Source: Vesta saturnalis
Lineage: Eukaryota; Arthropoda; Insecta; Coleoptera; Lampyridae
DNA: 64,000 nucleotides
Reading direction: 5' to 3'
Assembly: GCA_036346205.1 (NCBI GenBank)
Contig: JARFJB010001987.1
Location: forward strand, 3,699,501-3,763,500
Position numbers and translations under genes: made by a program. The notes under the pieces were generated by a model, which worked only from the letters and a program-made list of their open reading frames with translations, was not told the origin of the DNA and ran no database searches. This document shows positions 32,986 through 43,955 of the stretch, one piece after another (the stretch's first letter is position 1; each line of letters begins with the position of its first letter).

Positions 32986-32995
32986 TCCATACAAG

Positions 32996-33601
32996 GTGAA
33001 GGTTATTCCTCTAACACTGACTCGCCATAATTTGAACAGAAAGGTGATTTATCAGGAGTGCACAAACAAGCAGCTAATGAGTACTTATTCGATCGAGTTT
33101 ATTATGAACTGTCGAATGTACCCATCATGCAAAACATATAGAAATTTGATGCAGTACACACCTCAACGTTGCACTAGTAGTGCGTATGAGGTGTGGTAAA
33201 TGCGATCAAAGCAACACAGACATGAATGAATGGTAGGAACTTCTAAGATGACATTCATATGTAGAATTACAATTTTTTCGATCTCAATAAATTGATATGT
33301 AGACGAAGAAGAGGATATAATGAATGATCAACATTGTGAATCTCCATCTACCAACCTTTGTATTCATTACAATTGGGAAGTGATTAAAGCGTACCCCAGA
33401 ATTTTGAAAACTGTTATGATAGAGAAGTACAACTACTGTTCTTGCACATTCAGTGTAGAACTATTCAATTTAAAGAATATAATAAGCTATGGATTGGAAC
33501 TTCTTGAATCGTACAATCAAGCGTCTTTCTATGAAAAATTTATACAAGTTGTTAACTACCGTCGTTTACGTGTCATGTCAGTGATGATGACATTTATATA
33601 G
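32996..33601 (+). other. Two unidentified open frames in the second-Polinton remnant
   Basis: Frames at 32,996-33,199 (67 codons) and 33,320-33,601 (93 codons; contains IISYGLELLESYNQASFYEK and QVVNYRRLRVMSV) look weakly protein-like, but neither matches a family I know. They follow the OB-like repeats on the same strand, so they could be further accessory genes of the same element. Frame breaks between them cannot be excluded. Confidence 0.25.
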
Positions 33602-34298
33602 GCAGCGAAGATGTCATAAGTGCAAAGGATAATATTAATTCATATAACACTGTATGATTAATCGTCCTGCTTATCTAATGTATAGTATTTACTAATGTTA
33701 CAAGAACAAACCGTGCAGTCCTACCAATGTTGCCTAGCCAGCTACAGTAGAAACTGGGGCTGTCGATGTAAGGAGTAAAATTATTGAAAGGTAGTTTCAA
33801 GCACCTTACATTTACCATAAATTCATAACTAAGTGCTCCATTCAGGAAAATTTGTCTCTAGACGCCACGACAATCTTACATTTCTCTAAAATAAATAATC
33901 TTAGGCGGGTGTTAAGTTAATCATATCTGACTGTGGAAGAAAGGATTGTAGCCTACTCAGTAAAATCATACACAACTCAAGTTCAATCACACTTGAAAAG
34001 AAATTTATCCAAAAGCTTAATAAAATTCCGATCGTGGTAAACTTATTGATCACACCACGTAATACGTACATACGAAAAATATAAAACGTTATTTGGATAC
34101 TTTCTATGTACCCCTCGTATACGTATAAATTGAGCTTTATACCTGTCTTAACATTCTGATTTAAATAAATGTTAGACAGTTTAAAAAAATTAAATTAAAA
34201 ATCGGTTTATTAATTTTTAGATCACCACAACATTAGTTCGTTTCTTAAAAATTTACAATCTGAAAAAATGTAAAACATCAGTGCTTTCATCATAAATC

Positions 34299-34299
<1 letters not shown>
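33602..34299. other. AT-rich DNA without recognisable genes
   Basis: Nothing supported. It ends at an (AT)n tract. Confidence 0.5.

Positions 34300-34361
<62 letters not shown>
34300..34361. repeat. (AT)n microsatellite bordering an RTE fragment
   Basis: Uninterrupted AT tract directly before the 3' tail of the inverted RTE copy. Confidence 0.95.
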
Positions 34362-34365
<4 letters not shown>

Positions 34366-35478
34366 TACTTACTTAACCTTCACGCCATTCCCTTGCGGGG
34401 TAGGCAAAACAATCCCTGCCTCTTATTTATTTTTCATTCACAATCTTTCTCCATGCTTTCCTATCTCCGCATACCTCCCTAGCTTCCGCAAGATTCATAC
34501 ATAGTCTCTGACATGCCCTTTTGTTTTTAAAACTCCTTATCTTTATTTCCTTTATCATAGATTCTACTACATTCAGCCAAGTTTTACGCGGCCTACCAGG
34601 GCCGGCCTTTCCCCTAATCTCACCCACATATATTTGTTTCGTTAATCTTGCGTTGTTCATTCTCTCAATGTAATGTACAGCTTTTATATCTATCCATCAT
34701 CGTTTTTTCCTCACCACACTCTGTCATTATGCATTCATTTTTTATCTTGTCTCTTCTCGTTTTACCACATGCGCATCTCAGGAATCTCATACCCACGGCA
34801 TTTTTTTTTCGTGCTTTTTTTGACATACCAATGTCTCACTTCCATGCAGTACTGACGGGACGAATACGCCATTATAGATTGCTCGTTTCGCAGCTAAGCT
34901 CATGCTTTCATTTCTCATTATTGTCCACATACTTCCAATGACTTTCCTTCCAGCATTGACCCTTCGTCCAATCTCGCTCTGAATTGTACCATCTGCAGTA
35001 AACATTCTACCGAGATATACCATTTCGTCCACTTGCTCCATACTTTCATCTTGCAGAGTAAATACTCTACTCTCCTTTCCACCTTCCCGATTGGACACCA
35101 CAATCTTAGTTTTGTTCATGTTTACCTTTAGGTCCATGCTCTCACAGACTGTATCAAACTTCCTCAGAGCGGTTTGCAGCTCATCCGAACTGTCACTTAA
35201 GACTGTGTCATCTGCATACACCAGAAGTCGTACATTTACGTCACCAATCATTACACCATTTGTATCGGTACATGCTTGTCTAAGACGTTTATCCATGTAT
35301 ACATTGAACAACCACGGTGACATCACACAGCCTTGTCGCACTCCTTGCTTAATCTTAAAGTATTCACTCACACCTCCTCTCACCCTAACACATGCCCGAC
35401 TACCGTTGTATACTGCCCTTATTCCATTTATTAGACCTTTATTTACGCTATATTCATTTAATATTTCCCACAGCTTCT

Positions 35479-35482
<4 letters not shown>
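34362..35482 (-). pseudogene. RTE-like LINE, 5'-truncated copy (RT end, C-terminal domain, 3' tail)
   Basis: Same family as 49,060-56,830. The - strand gives RQGCVMSPWLFNVYMDK and the catalytic LLVYADDTVL. It continues with MDLKVNMNKTKIVV, FVPSVLHGSET and the C-terminal GPGRPRKTWLNVVESM and RKAWRKIVNEK blocks. It starts abruptly at a point matching about 51,346 of the longer copy. The 3' end is ...TTAAGTAAG. A one-codon loss (VLSDSSD for VLLSDS) and shifts near 34,790 and 34,700 make it inactive. (AT)n tracts border both ends. Confidence 0.85.

Positions 35483-35539
<57 letters not shown>
35483..35539. repeat. (AT)n microsatellite bordering the RTE fragment
   Basis: AT tract directly at the 5' truncation point of the RTE copy, the other half of the tract at 34,300-34,361. 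Confidence 0.95.
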
Positions 35540-35545
<6 letters not shown>

Positions 35546-37690
35546 TTAAAATCGTATTTAAACATACGCCAATATGAATGGATTGTAATAATTCAAACTG
35601 GAATTTCTACTGTAATGTAATGGATCTGGACCAATAAGCAATTTCAAATAAATCATTAAACCAAAATATTCAAAGATTAATTAATTCTTAAAAGATGCAA
35701 CCCGTTATGTAATTTCACACAAGGTAGCATACAGTTTTATCACAATTTCAACGAATAATAGAATAAATTAGTTAAATAAATTTGTATTACCTTTCTTCAA
35801 ACATGAAAATTACAATGCTTCAAAAAGCACATAAAATCCGGTAACAGAGGTTTATTATGTTTATATTTGAATGATATTATCCACAACAATAAAAACTAAC
35901 TAACATTATTCTTACGATTAAAATTTGGTAATCATTTGTTTGGTATAACATGATGTCCATAGGAGGTCACAAAATGATACCAGAAAACGGCCGTAATATC
36001 AAGGTGATTTGGCGTTTGCATTATTTGCGAAAGTAACTGTCTGTCGTTCACTCGCGCCTAACATGAATGTAATAAATGAGCAATTTGATTTATTGTTTGC
36101 CCTAAAGAATAAATGTTTGTCACAAGAAATATTTACTTCCACTTGAATATTCAAATTTTTAGATGATTTTATTGCACATTATTAACGATTGCGCATCTAC
36201 TACCATCAATGGCAATAATATCAACTACTATCTAGCTTGATTAACACACTTTTGTTTTGTTACTTAAAGGGTTACTTTAGGTTTATTTATAATATAGCCC
36301 GCTTCAATACTTTAAGATAATATTTGCTATTGTACTTTTAAATCTGCCTTAACACTTTTCAAAATTCTTTTCTTTTAATTCACAATAAATCCTTTTATTC
36401 GTATATGTTCAAATACGTCATCTCCAATATGGGTTTTTGCAGTCAACTAATATTTACTGCAGCAGGAAGTGTTTAAAAACAAAAACCGGAACTGACAGTT
36501 TCATGGTCTCTTAAAAACTTTACGCGCGATTCCCCTTTATTTGAGCTCTTTTGCCGAGCGATTCCCTTGTACCTTAACAGGCTCTCGCTTAAATACCTTC
36601 GATTAACCATATTAACAAAACTTCACAAAACTTTCGCTTCAAAACCACAATCAACATATCATGAGATTCCATTGCGTCTCTTTGCCGAGTGGATAGTCCG
36701 AAAACGGAAAAGGATGCAAAAGGCACGAAAAAACGTAACCATCTTGAATTTCTTTACAAACTTAGTCACTACTCGTCGGAAAAACCATTATTCATGTTCA
36801 AATTCACTCCCTATACTATCCAGAACTTGATTCGCCGTTTTATGAAAATTGTTCATGTGAGAGATTTCTCTCGCAGCACAATTCAACAAATTTCAACACT
36901 ATTTGCCCTTGAACACGCATTCAAATTTTATTATTGGGCAATGTTACATTTATACAAGCAAAAATATACATACATAATCCTTCCTACACCTTAAAACAAT
37001 ACCAACATATCATAAATTCACTCACTCACACGTTTACAATCATTTTCTATCCGAATTCTTTAGCAACCAGTAACAAAATCCCAGAAACAATTCGGTAGCC
37101 TATACCATAATCTTCTCAGGCGGGGTTTCACCAAAACATTATTTTTCAATCAAATCTAATATGAAAATCTTTATACAACATTCAAGTACTCTTCTATATG
37201 ACATACAATATGCTTTATTAAAATTCTAGTGGCATATCATTTACACCAATTTAGATTCTGTATACACAAAACATGTTTTTGTTCTCGTGCAAGCTGACTT
37301 CATTTACACCCAAAATACGTTCCATAGGTTAACACAACACTTCATATACACGGTGAGTAAAAATAATCTTACACTAAATATTATCTTAACAAGGAAATAT
37401 TAATGACCAGTATTTATTTTCTTTTTTTGTCTCCATTTAAGTATAAACCGCGTGGTTTGTTCATCCAGGTAAACAATAGTGTCAGCTAACTTTAATTTTT
37501 TGGTTTCACGCTTCCCTGTACATATAGTACAAATAATTTGGGGCCTAAACTGTTATCAGTTAGTAGGAAACAACCACTAGTTCTTTAGAAAACAACCACA
37601 TGTTTCTGAGAAACAGGTTCCTGTTTTTGATCCGTTTTAAGCTGTTTTTTTTTGGGAAACCAGTTCTAGTTTTTATAATTCATTGAGTTA
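35540..37690. other. Intergenic DNA without recognisable genes
   Basis: AT-rich. Frames at 36,567-36,994 overlap each other and look like chance. The GC-neutral stretch at 36,500-36,720 shows no family. Confidence 0.4.
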
Positions 37691-37790
37691 ATCGACCTAT
37701 TTCCACTTTTTTTATAGGGCGATGTTTTGGAAGCGGACTCTGCTCCCTTCATCAGGCTTAGTCCTGAGGACTGTTTTCGCACTTGCGTCA
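37690..37790 (-). other. Penelope-type terminal-repeat remnant with degenerate hammerhead-like core
   Basis: The - strand reads CTGATGA, then a 6-bp stem (GGGAGC with GCTTCC, one G-U pair) around a 7-base loop, then AAAAC. A hammerhead needs GAAA at that position, so the essential G is replaced. The flanking strands do not pair convincingly into helix I. I read it as a decayed copy of the motif. Confidence 0.3.
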
Positions 37791-38369
37791 AATTCATGGT
37801 ATGATTTTTTCCCAAGCACTTGAATACTCTCGGATTAGAACTTTGGTACCTTTCACTTACGAGATTGGCACCTTTACTGCTACTGCTATTGTAGTCCAAT
37901 ATATTCTTTTTATTGGATTAGCCATCAAAATAATTATTAAACTGATTGACCTAAACGTAGAAGTATTTTTTTATCATTTTCATGTTTTATTTACAACTGT
38001 TACTTAAAAAAACTAATAAATTAAATTTCCAAAGTTTACACACAAACCTATGAGTATTATAGTTATAATAGTTATAATCTTTTATACTCACATTTTGTTT
38101 CATGTTAAGGGTTGATTTTACTAACAATATGTTTAAGTGTTTTCAAATTATTTTCTTAATGTAGTTATCACTTCACTTTTTTTGGCAACTTTGGATTATT
38201 AAAGGGTTGAAGGATCCCAGGAATATTTCACCACAAATAATAGAGTTGAAAGAGAAATTAAAAATTAAACATTTGTTTTGTATATTATATTATATTCACA
38301 AAAACTGCTAACAAAAAAGAACTACTCTAAAGAAAACTATTTACTAACACAAAAAATAAATAAATAAAC
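37791..38369. other. AT-rich DNA without recognisable genes
   Basis: Nothing supported. Confidence 0.4.
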
Positions 38370-38972
38370 CTGTAATCTTCCAAATGTTACAATGTGAAGC
38401 ACGTTTTGCGTGTTCCTTATGTTTTGTCGCACATTTTCCAAAAAATTGTCTCAGCTAATTCAGTTGTTAGTTGCCTCACTTTTTCCACTCCGGATATCTC
38501 ACTGTTTACGTAGTCATTTAGAATATTTTGGAACCATCTTTAGCTTTTTTCCTGAACTATTGAATGACTGTTGGATTCTGAGTTTGGTGCAGTCAACCCT
38601 TAAATTCATATCCCTGTTCCCTTTTCTGCCTCCATATTGCAGTGGATGTGCAGCTACTGTTTATGGTGGTGTTGCCATAGTTGTTGCAAGCGTGTTGCTA
38701 GAAAAATAATAAATTAGTAATTTATCTATCCATAAGTAAATTATTATGATAAAACCTTAAATTATGTAAATTGTACTTACTTTTCAAAGATTCTACTGAA
38801 ATCTCCCTCGACATCACTAACACAGATTGATATAATTGGTGTATCTTCTTGTTGTTCATCAAACGCATGCATCAGAAGTGGATCTAATAGACGCGGCTGC
38901 ACCAAGACATTATACAAAATAATGCTTTTGGTGTTAAGTGATATTTTTGAACGTTTATTCAAGTGATGGCAT
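38370..38972 (-). pseudogene. Two-exon Polinton accessory gene, copy 2
   Basis: Exon 1 starts at ATG 38,972 and, after a shift, reads NKRSKISLNTKSIILYNVLV then QPRLLDP...DTPIISICVSDVEGDF. The donor GTAAGT (38,780-38,775) and acceptor TTTTCTAG (38,698) delimit an 83-bp intron. Exon 2 (from 38,697) contains an out-of-frame middle, then NDYVNSEISGVEKVRQLTTE. DNA similarity to copy 1 extends to the block GAAGATTACAG near 38,370. Agreement of promoter words, start, LVQP block, intron position and S-E-x-S-G-V helix with 20,279-20,882 shows a real gene family. It is mirrored relative to copy 1, with the terminal-repeat fragment at 31.9 kb on its downstream side. Confidence 0.5.
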
Positions 38973-39019
38973 TCTTCTAGATGTATTTATGTACGTAATT
39001 GAATGTTAGAATAAAATTT

Positions 39020-39110
39020 TGACTATATACAAGTAAATCTGTTAACGTTAACAAAATTGTCAGCAAGTGGAAGTAGTTGTTGGTACGATGAACTGATTCA
39101 ATAATATTTC
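39020..39110 (-). promoter_or_regulatory. Conserved upstream block of accessory gene copy 2
   Basis: The - strand reads TCAGTTCATCGTACCAAC, CTACTTCCACTTGCTGAC and TTTTGTTAACGTTAACA. Copy 1 has TCAGTTCATTGTACTAAC, CACTTCCACTTGTTAGC and TTTTGATAACGTTAACA at 20,162-20,218, at a similar distance from its ATG. Confidence 0.5.
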
Positions 39111-39970
39111 CAGCATAACCTAGAAGTAGCAAGTCTATTCGCGAGAAAGTATTGCATATGGTCTAGGCAGGGTTGGGAACAGGTGTTAATAAATATGCTT
39201 GGTAAACGTCAGTAAAGACCATTGTCGAAACGAATAATAGAATTTTTGTTGATCCCTGATGGCTTAGTACTTTGATCGTGCTTGCTGTGTAGTAGACGTT
39301 GTGTCTGAATATCTGCAAACGTCCACTCTTTGATCACCTAACTCATGTCGAATTTGAAAGTTATTGATAAAGTTGCATGTGTTTTTATCATCTTTTTGAG
39401 CTCACGCTAGCCTTAAATGTACAGAAAATTATCATAAGTAGTTATAATTAGATATTCACTTTGAACTAAAATGTATATCTCTTCGGAAGATCTCAATTTA
39501 GACGTTCCATACGGAAGATAAGTGTAAATGTCTCGTTCAATTATTATTGTCAAAAATGTACGTTTTGAAAGAGTAAAGGATAACTTTTTATTATTAACAA
39601 TAATAGTAAAAATAGTAGTTGTTACAGTACCATTATAAAGGTGGATTTTAGAAGTGTTTGAAATGAATCACAAGGGAAAAGAATTCTAAAAAAGAAACTA
39701 TACAAATACATCATTTTTATGTCGTATGTGTAATAAATAACCAAACCTATAAATTTAAAATGCATTACTCATAGAGGTAATATTTCTGAGTAACAAAACT
39801 GATATTAGTCATATGCGCGACATATAAATTTATATATCAAAATCAAGCATTGCGTTATCATGTTTCATATAAAATTTTGAATAAATTAAATTAATTTATC
39901 TATAAAATTATATAATAATAATTATTTGTAATTAAGTACCATAATTTAACCTAATCGATGAATGTTGATC
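39111..39970. other. Intergenic or decayed Polinton DNA
   Basis: Apart from the partial OB-like gene 3' copy at about 39,375-39,445, nothing recognisable. Confidence 0.35.
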
Positions 39971-39974
39971 TTTA

Positions 39975-40075
39975 CGTATGTAGAACTGATGAAATTCTAA
40001 ACTCTAAATTCTTAATATAAATAATTTGATTGTAATCTATTATATTTAGAATTTACATCAGTTCTACATACATAA
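39975..40075. repeat. Long hairpin (inverted repeat)
   Basis: ATGTAGAACTGATGAAATTC near 39,979 pairs with GAATTTACATCAGTTCTACA ending near 40,069. This gives an imperfect ~26-bp stem around a ~45-base loop, with TTTACGTATG and CATACATAAA extending it. It may be a small MITE or the core of one. Confidence 0.6.
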
Positions 40076-40124
40076 AAAAATTTATATCGATTGCTTGAAC
40101 ACATTATTATTGCGGTACTTAAGA

Positions 40125-40245
40125 AGTAACGAGGTTCAAACTACGTAACTTATTTATGTATTTAATAAATTAATAATAATTTTTAAATACATATTCACCT
40201 TTGAACTTATTCGTACACAAAAACTTATAATAATTATTTTAAATA
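40125..40245 (+). repeat. SINE body fragment, copy 2
   Basis: A box-B-like GAGGTTCAAACTACG is followed by TTATTTATGTATTTAATAAA and the shared body through CACCTTTGAACTTATTCG and AAACTTATAATAATTATTT. The tRNA head is mostly missing. Confidence 0.55.
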
Positions 40246-40664
40246 AAAATGTCTCATTCCAGGTTTTGTGTAACAATGCCTGCAATGTCTGCTTTAAGTG
40301 CACTAATTAAAAAAATGCAAATTATTACTAAATTTGACTAACATGATGTTCTCACGGGAACTTGAATGATTTTGATAAGACGGTGGTAATATAAATAATG
40401 CATGTACCATTGAACTTAAGACTGTAGCTTTCGTTTTTGTAATTTTTATATAAAATTTGTGGCATAGATACATTCTTGGTTGTAATAAATGTTCTCACGA
40501 GAAATAAGATGAAACGTAGAGACATAAACGTGATATTTATGACATTCAACTGCTAAGTGCTTAAATTTTTTAATATTACTACTATACCTTTTTTAAATTA
40601 ATTTGTTACCAATTCTGTGACTGAAACACAAATTACATAAAAAAATTACACACTCAAATAGATG

Positions 40665-41434
<770 letters not shown>

Positions 41435-42170
41435 GGGTGACAAACTCGATGCCAAACGAAACAGCTGATTCCTCGGCCAAAAGGAACAAAAATTGTTAAT
41501 ACAGGGTATCTATTGTTGATGGTTTCAAGATGTTAACTTTTTAATTTTTCTATTTCGTGGACTTATTTTAAATCACGCTGTATCTTAAACTAGAAGAGTT
41601 ACAAGAAACATTAGACAAATTTGTAAGATGAATTGCCTTAAAGAATATTGAATTCATTCGAGAAAACTCATCATTCAACATTTTAATGACATAATGAATT
41701 TAGAAATGATTTTTTCAAATCCCAAGACAAATTTCCAAGAGAATATTTTTCCAATAGAGATGGATTTGATACATGTTAAGGAAAAACTTCCTTTTCATAA
41801 GCTTCACAAGTATGAAAAAATTGGTTACGTAATTACTGAATTGTTACAGGAATACACCCAGGAAAAACTTTTAGAGCATAAAATTACCTTCAAAATATGG
41901 TAGAGTAGATGAATTGACGATTTCTCCTAATTTTAATCAACTTGTACATTTACGGCAAGAAATACGTCTCCTTTACTGATATCTTTTCATCACCGTAGCA
42001 ACGGCTTGACATTAGTAAGTTAGTTGTCAAAATTTGATTGCTATTACAGTTTTGCTGATTTCAATACGAGTTCTTTCTGTCGTAGTGATATTGTAATTTA
42101 GTTTTTGAGTCGTTCTTGTTCTTGTTATTATTATTGTTCTTGTTCGTGTTCGTGTTTTCCTTCCTGAGTC

Positions 42171-42285
42171 ATGTTTTCAAATGAAGAATATGGCGATATT
42201 CATTATTATTATGGTGTTGCCCAAGGGAATGCGAGTGAGGCTGCCAGACTGTACGCTTTCCCAAGCAGAATTCATCCAGAAAGAG
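42171..42285 (+). pseudogene. Inverted duplicate of the transposase N-terminus (left arm)
   Basis: The start MFSNEEYGDIHYYYGVAQGN and EAARLYAFPSRIHPERG repeats the 5' coding end on the opposite strand. It is followed within a few bases by the antisense of the transposase end. It preserves residues (NASEAARLY) that the right arm lost by deletion. Confidence 0.75.
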
Positions 42286-43125
42286 GGGTGAGATCTGGAG
42301 ATCTTGGAGGCCACGCCACTGTACCACCTCTTCCAATCCACCGTTGGGGATAATGTTCGTTTAGCCAATCTCTCACACCTCTTCCGTAGTGGGCAGGACA
42401 ACCATCAAGTTGAACCCACATATCTGCTCTTGTTGCCAATGAAACCTCCTCCATCAATTCAGGGAGGTTTTTTTGAAGGTAATTCAAAAATTCACTGAAT
42501 TGACTCTATCTCGCAGAATATATGGACCAATAAGTTGATTGTTGAGTAAACCAACCCAAATATTAACTTTGAACTGGTGTTGAAAGCTATTTGGTCTCAT
42601 AGTATGTGGATTCTCATGTGCCCAGACGTGCGTGTTATGGATATTGAAGATGCCTGACCTTGTAAAGGTGGCCTCATCCGTCCACAAGATTTCTTTTTGG
42701 AAATCTCGATCATTCCTAACTGAATTGAGATACCATTGGCAAAACTCAATCCGCCGACCTAGATCTCCATCTAAAAGTTCTTGAACTCCCGTCACGTGAT
42801 ACTCACGTCTTCCGTCAGCCTTAAGAGTTCTCCGTATTGTTTCTCGTGGCATTTGCAACACATTGGATGACCGCCGCAAGCTAGTCTCAGGATTTGCTTC
42901 GAAATGCTGGATTACGTCGTCAATCCTCTCAACATTATTAAATTCCTCTTGATCTCTTAGGATCCTAAAAGATCCTCTCTCTCTCTCTTAGAGCAGTGTG
43001 TACTCTAGAGAAAACTCTCCTTTCTGGATGAATTCTTCTTGGGAAAGCAGCTGCATACAGTCTAGCTGCCCTTGGGCAACACCATAATAATAATGAATAT
43101 CGGCATATTCTTCATTTGAAAACAT
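42276..43125 (-). pseudogene. Mariner-like transposase with DUF4817-type N-terminus (truncated and frameshifted)
   Basis: ATG at 43,125 opens MFSNEEYADIHYYYGVAQG, the helix-turn-helix-type start typical of this insect group. After breaks, 42,879-42,484 reads SSNVLQMPRETIRRTLKADG, then the first catalytic Asp in EILWTDEATFTRSG, then WVGLLNNQLIGPYI. The next piece has the second Asp in MWVQLDGCPAHYG and the third in WPPRSPDLTPL. The carboxyl end is lost: after LTPL the sequence turns into the inverted left arm. A (CT)n expansion near 42,975-42,990 and at least three frame changes lie inside. The enzyme would cut and paste the element at TA sites. Confidence 0.8.
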
Positions 43126-43898
43126 GACTCAGGAAGGAAAACACGAACACGAACAAGAACAATAATAATAACAAGAACAAGAACGACTCAAAAACTAAAT
43201 TACAATATCACTACAACAGAAAGAACTCGTATTGAAATCAGCAAAACTGTAATAGCAAACAAATTTTGACAACTAACTTACTAATGTCAAGTCGTTGCTA
43301 CGGTGATGAAAAGATATCAGTAAAGGAGACGTATTTCTTGCCGTAAATGTACAGATTGATTGAAAAGTGAGGGACAAATCGTCAATTCTCATCTACTCTA
43401 CCATATTTTTGAAGGTAATTTTATGCTCTAAAAGTTTTTCCTGAGGTGTATTCCTGTGACAATTCAGTAATTAGTACGTCAACCACAAGTTTTTTTCATA
43501 TCGTTGTGAAGCTTATGAAAAAAGGAAGTTTTTCCTTTATCGGCCATGTATCAAATCCATCTCTATTGGAAAAATATTCCTCTTGGAAATTTGTCTTGGG
43601 ATTTGAAAAAAAATCATTTCTGAATTCATTATTTCATTCAAAATGTTGAATGATGAGTTTGTCTCGAATGAATTCAATATTCTTAAGGCAATTTCATCTT
43701 CTACAAATTTCTCTAATGTGTTTTCTTGTAACTCTTCTAGTTTGGAAGATACAGCGTGATTTAAAAATAAGTCCACGAAATAGAAAAATTAAAAAGTTAA
43801 CATCTTGAAAGCATCAACAATAGAAACACCCTGTAACAATTTTTGTTCCTTTTGGCCAGAAGAATCAGCTGTTTTCGTTTGGCCATCGAGTTTATACC

Positions 43899-43902
<4 letters not shown>

Positions 43903-43952
<50 letters not shown>
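43903..43952. repeat. (AT)n microsatellite between two mariner-like elements
   Basis: It separates the CCCTGTATAT end of the foldback from ATGGCCCATTT of the next element. At the other end of the palindrome the comparable junction is only TATATATA (58,715-58,725), so this tract appears to have expanded from a TA target. Confidence 0.85.

Positions 43953-43955
<3 letters not shown>

Noticed and set aside
36567..36994. Two overlapping frames of 87 and 101 codons
   Set aside because: They overlap in different frames, have AT-driven composition and no recognisable motif.
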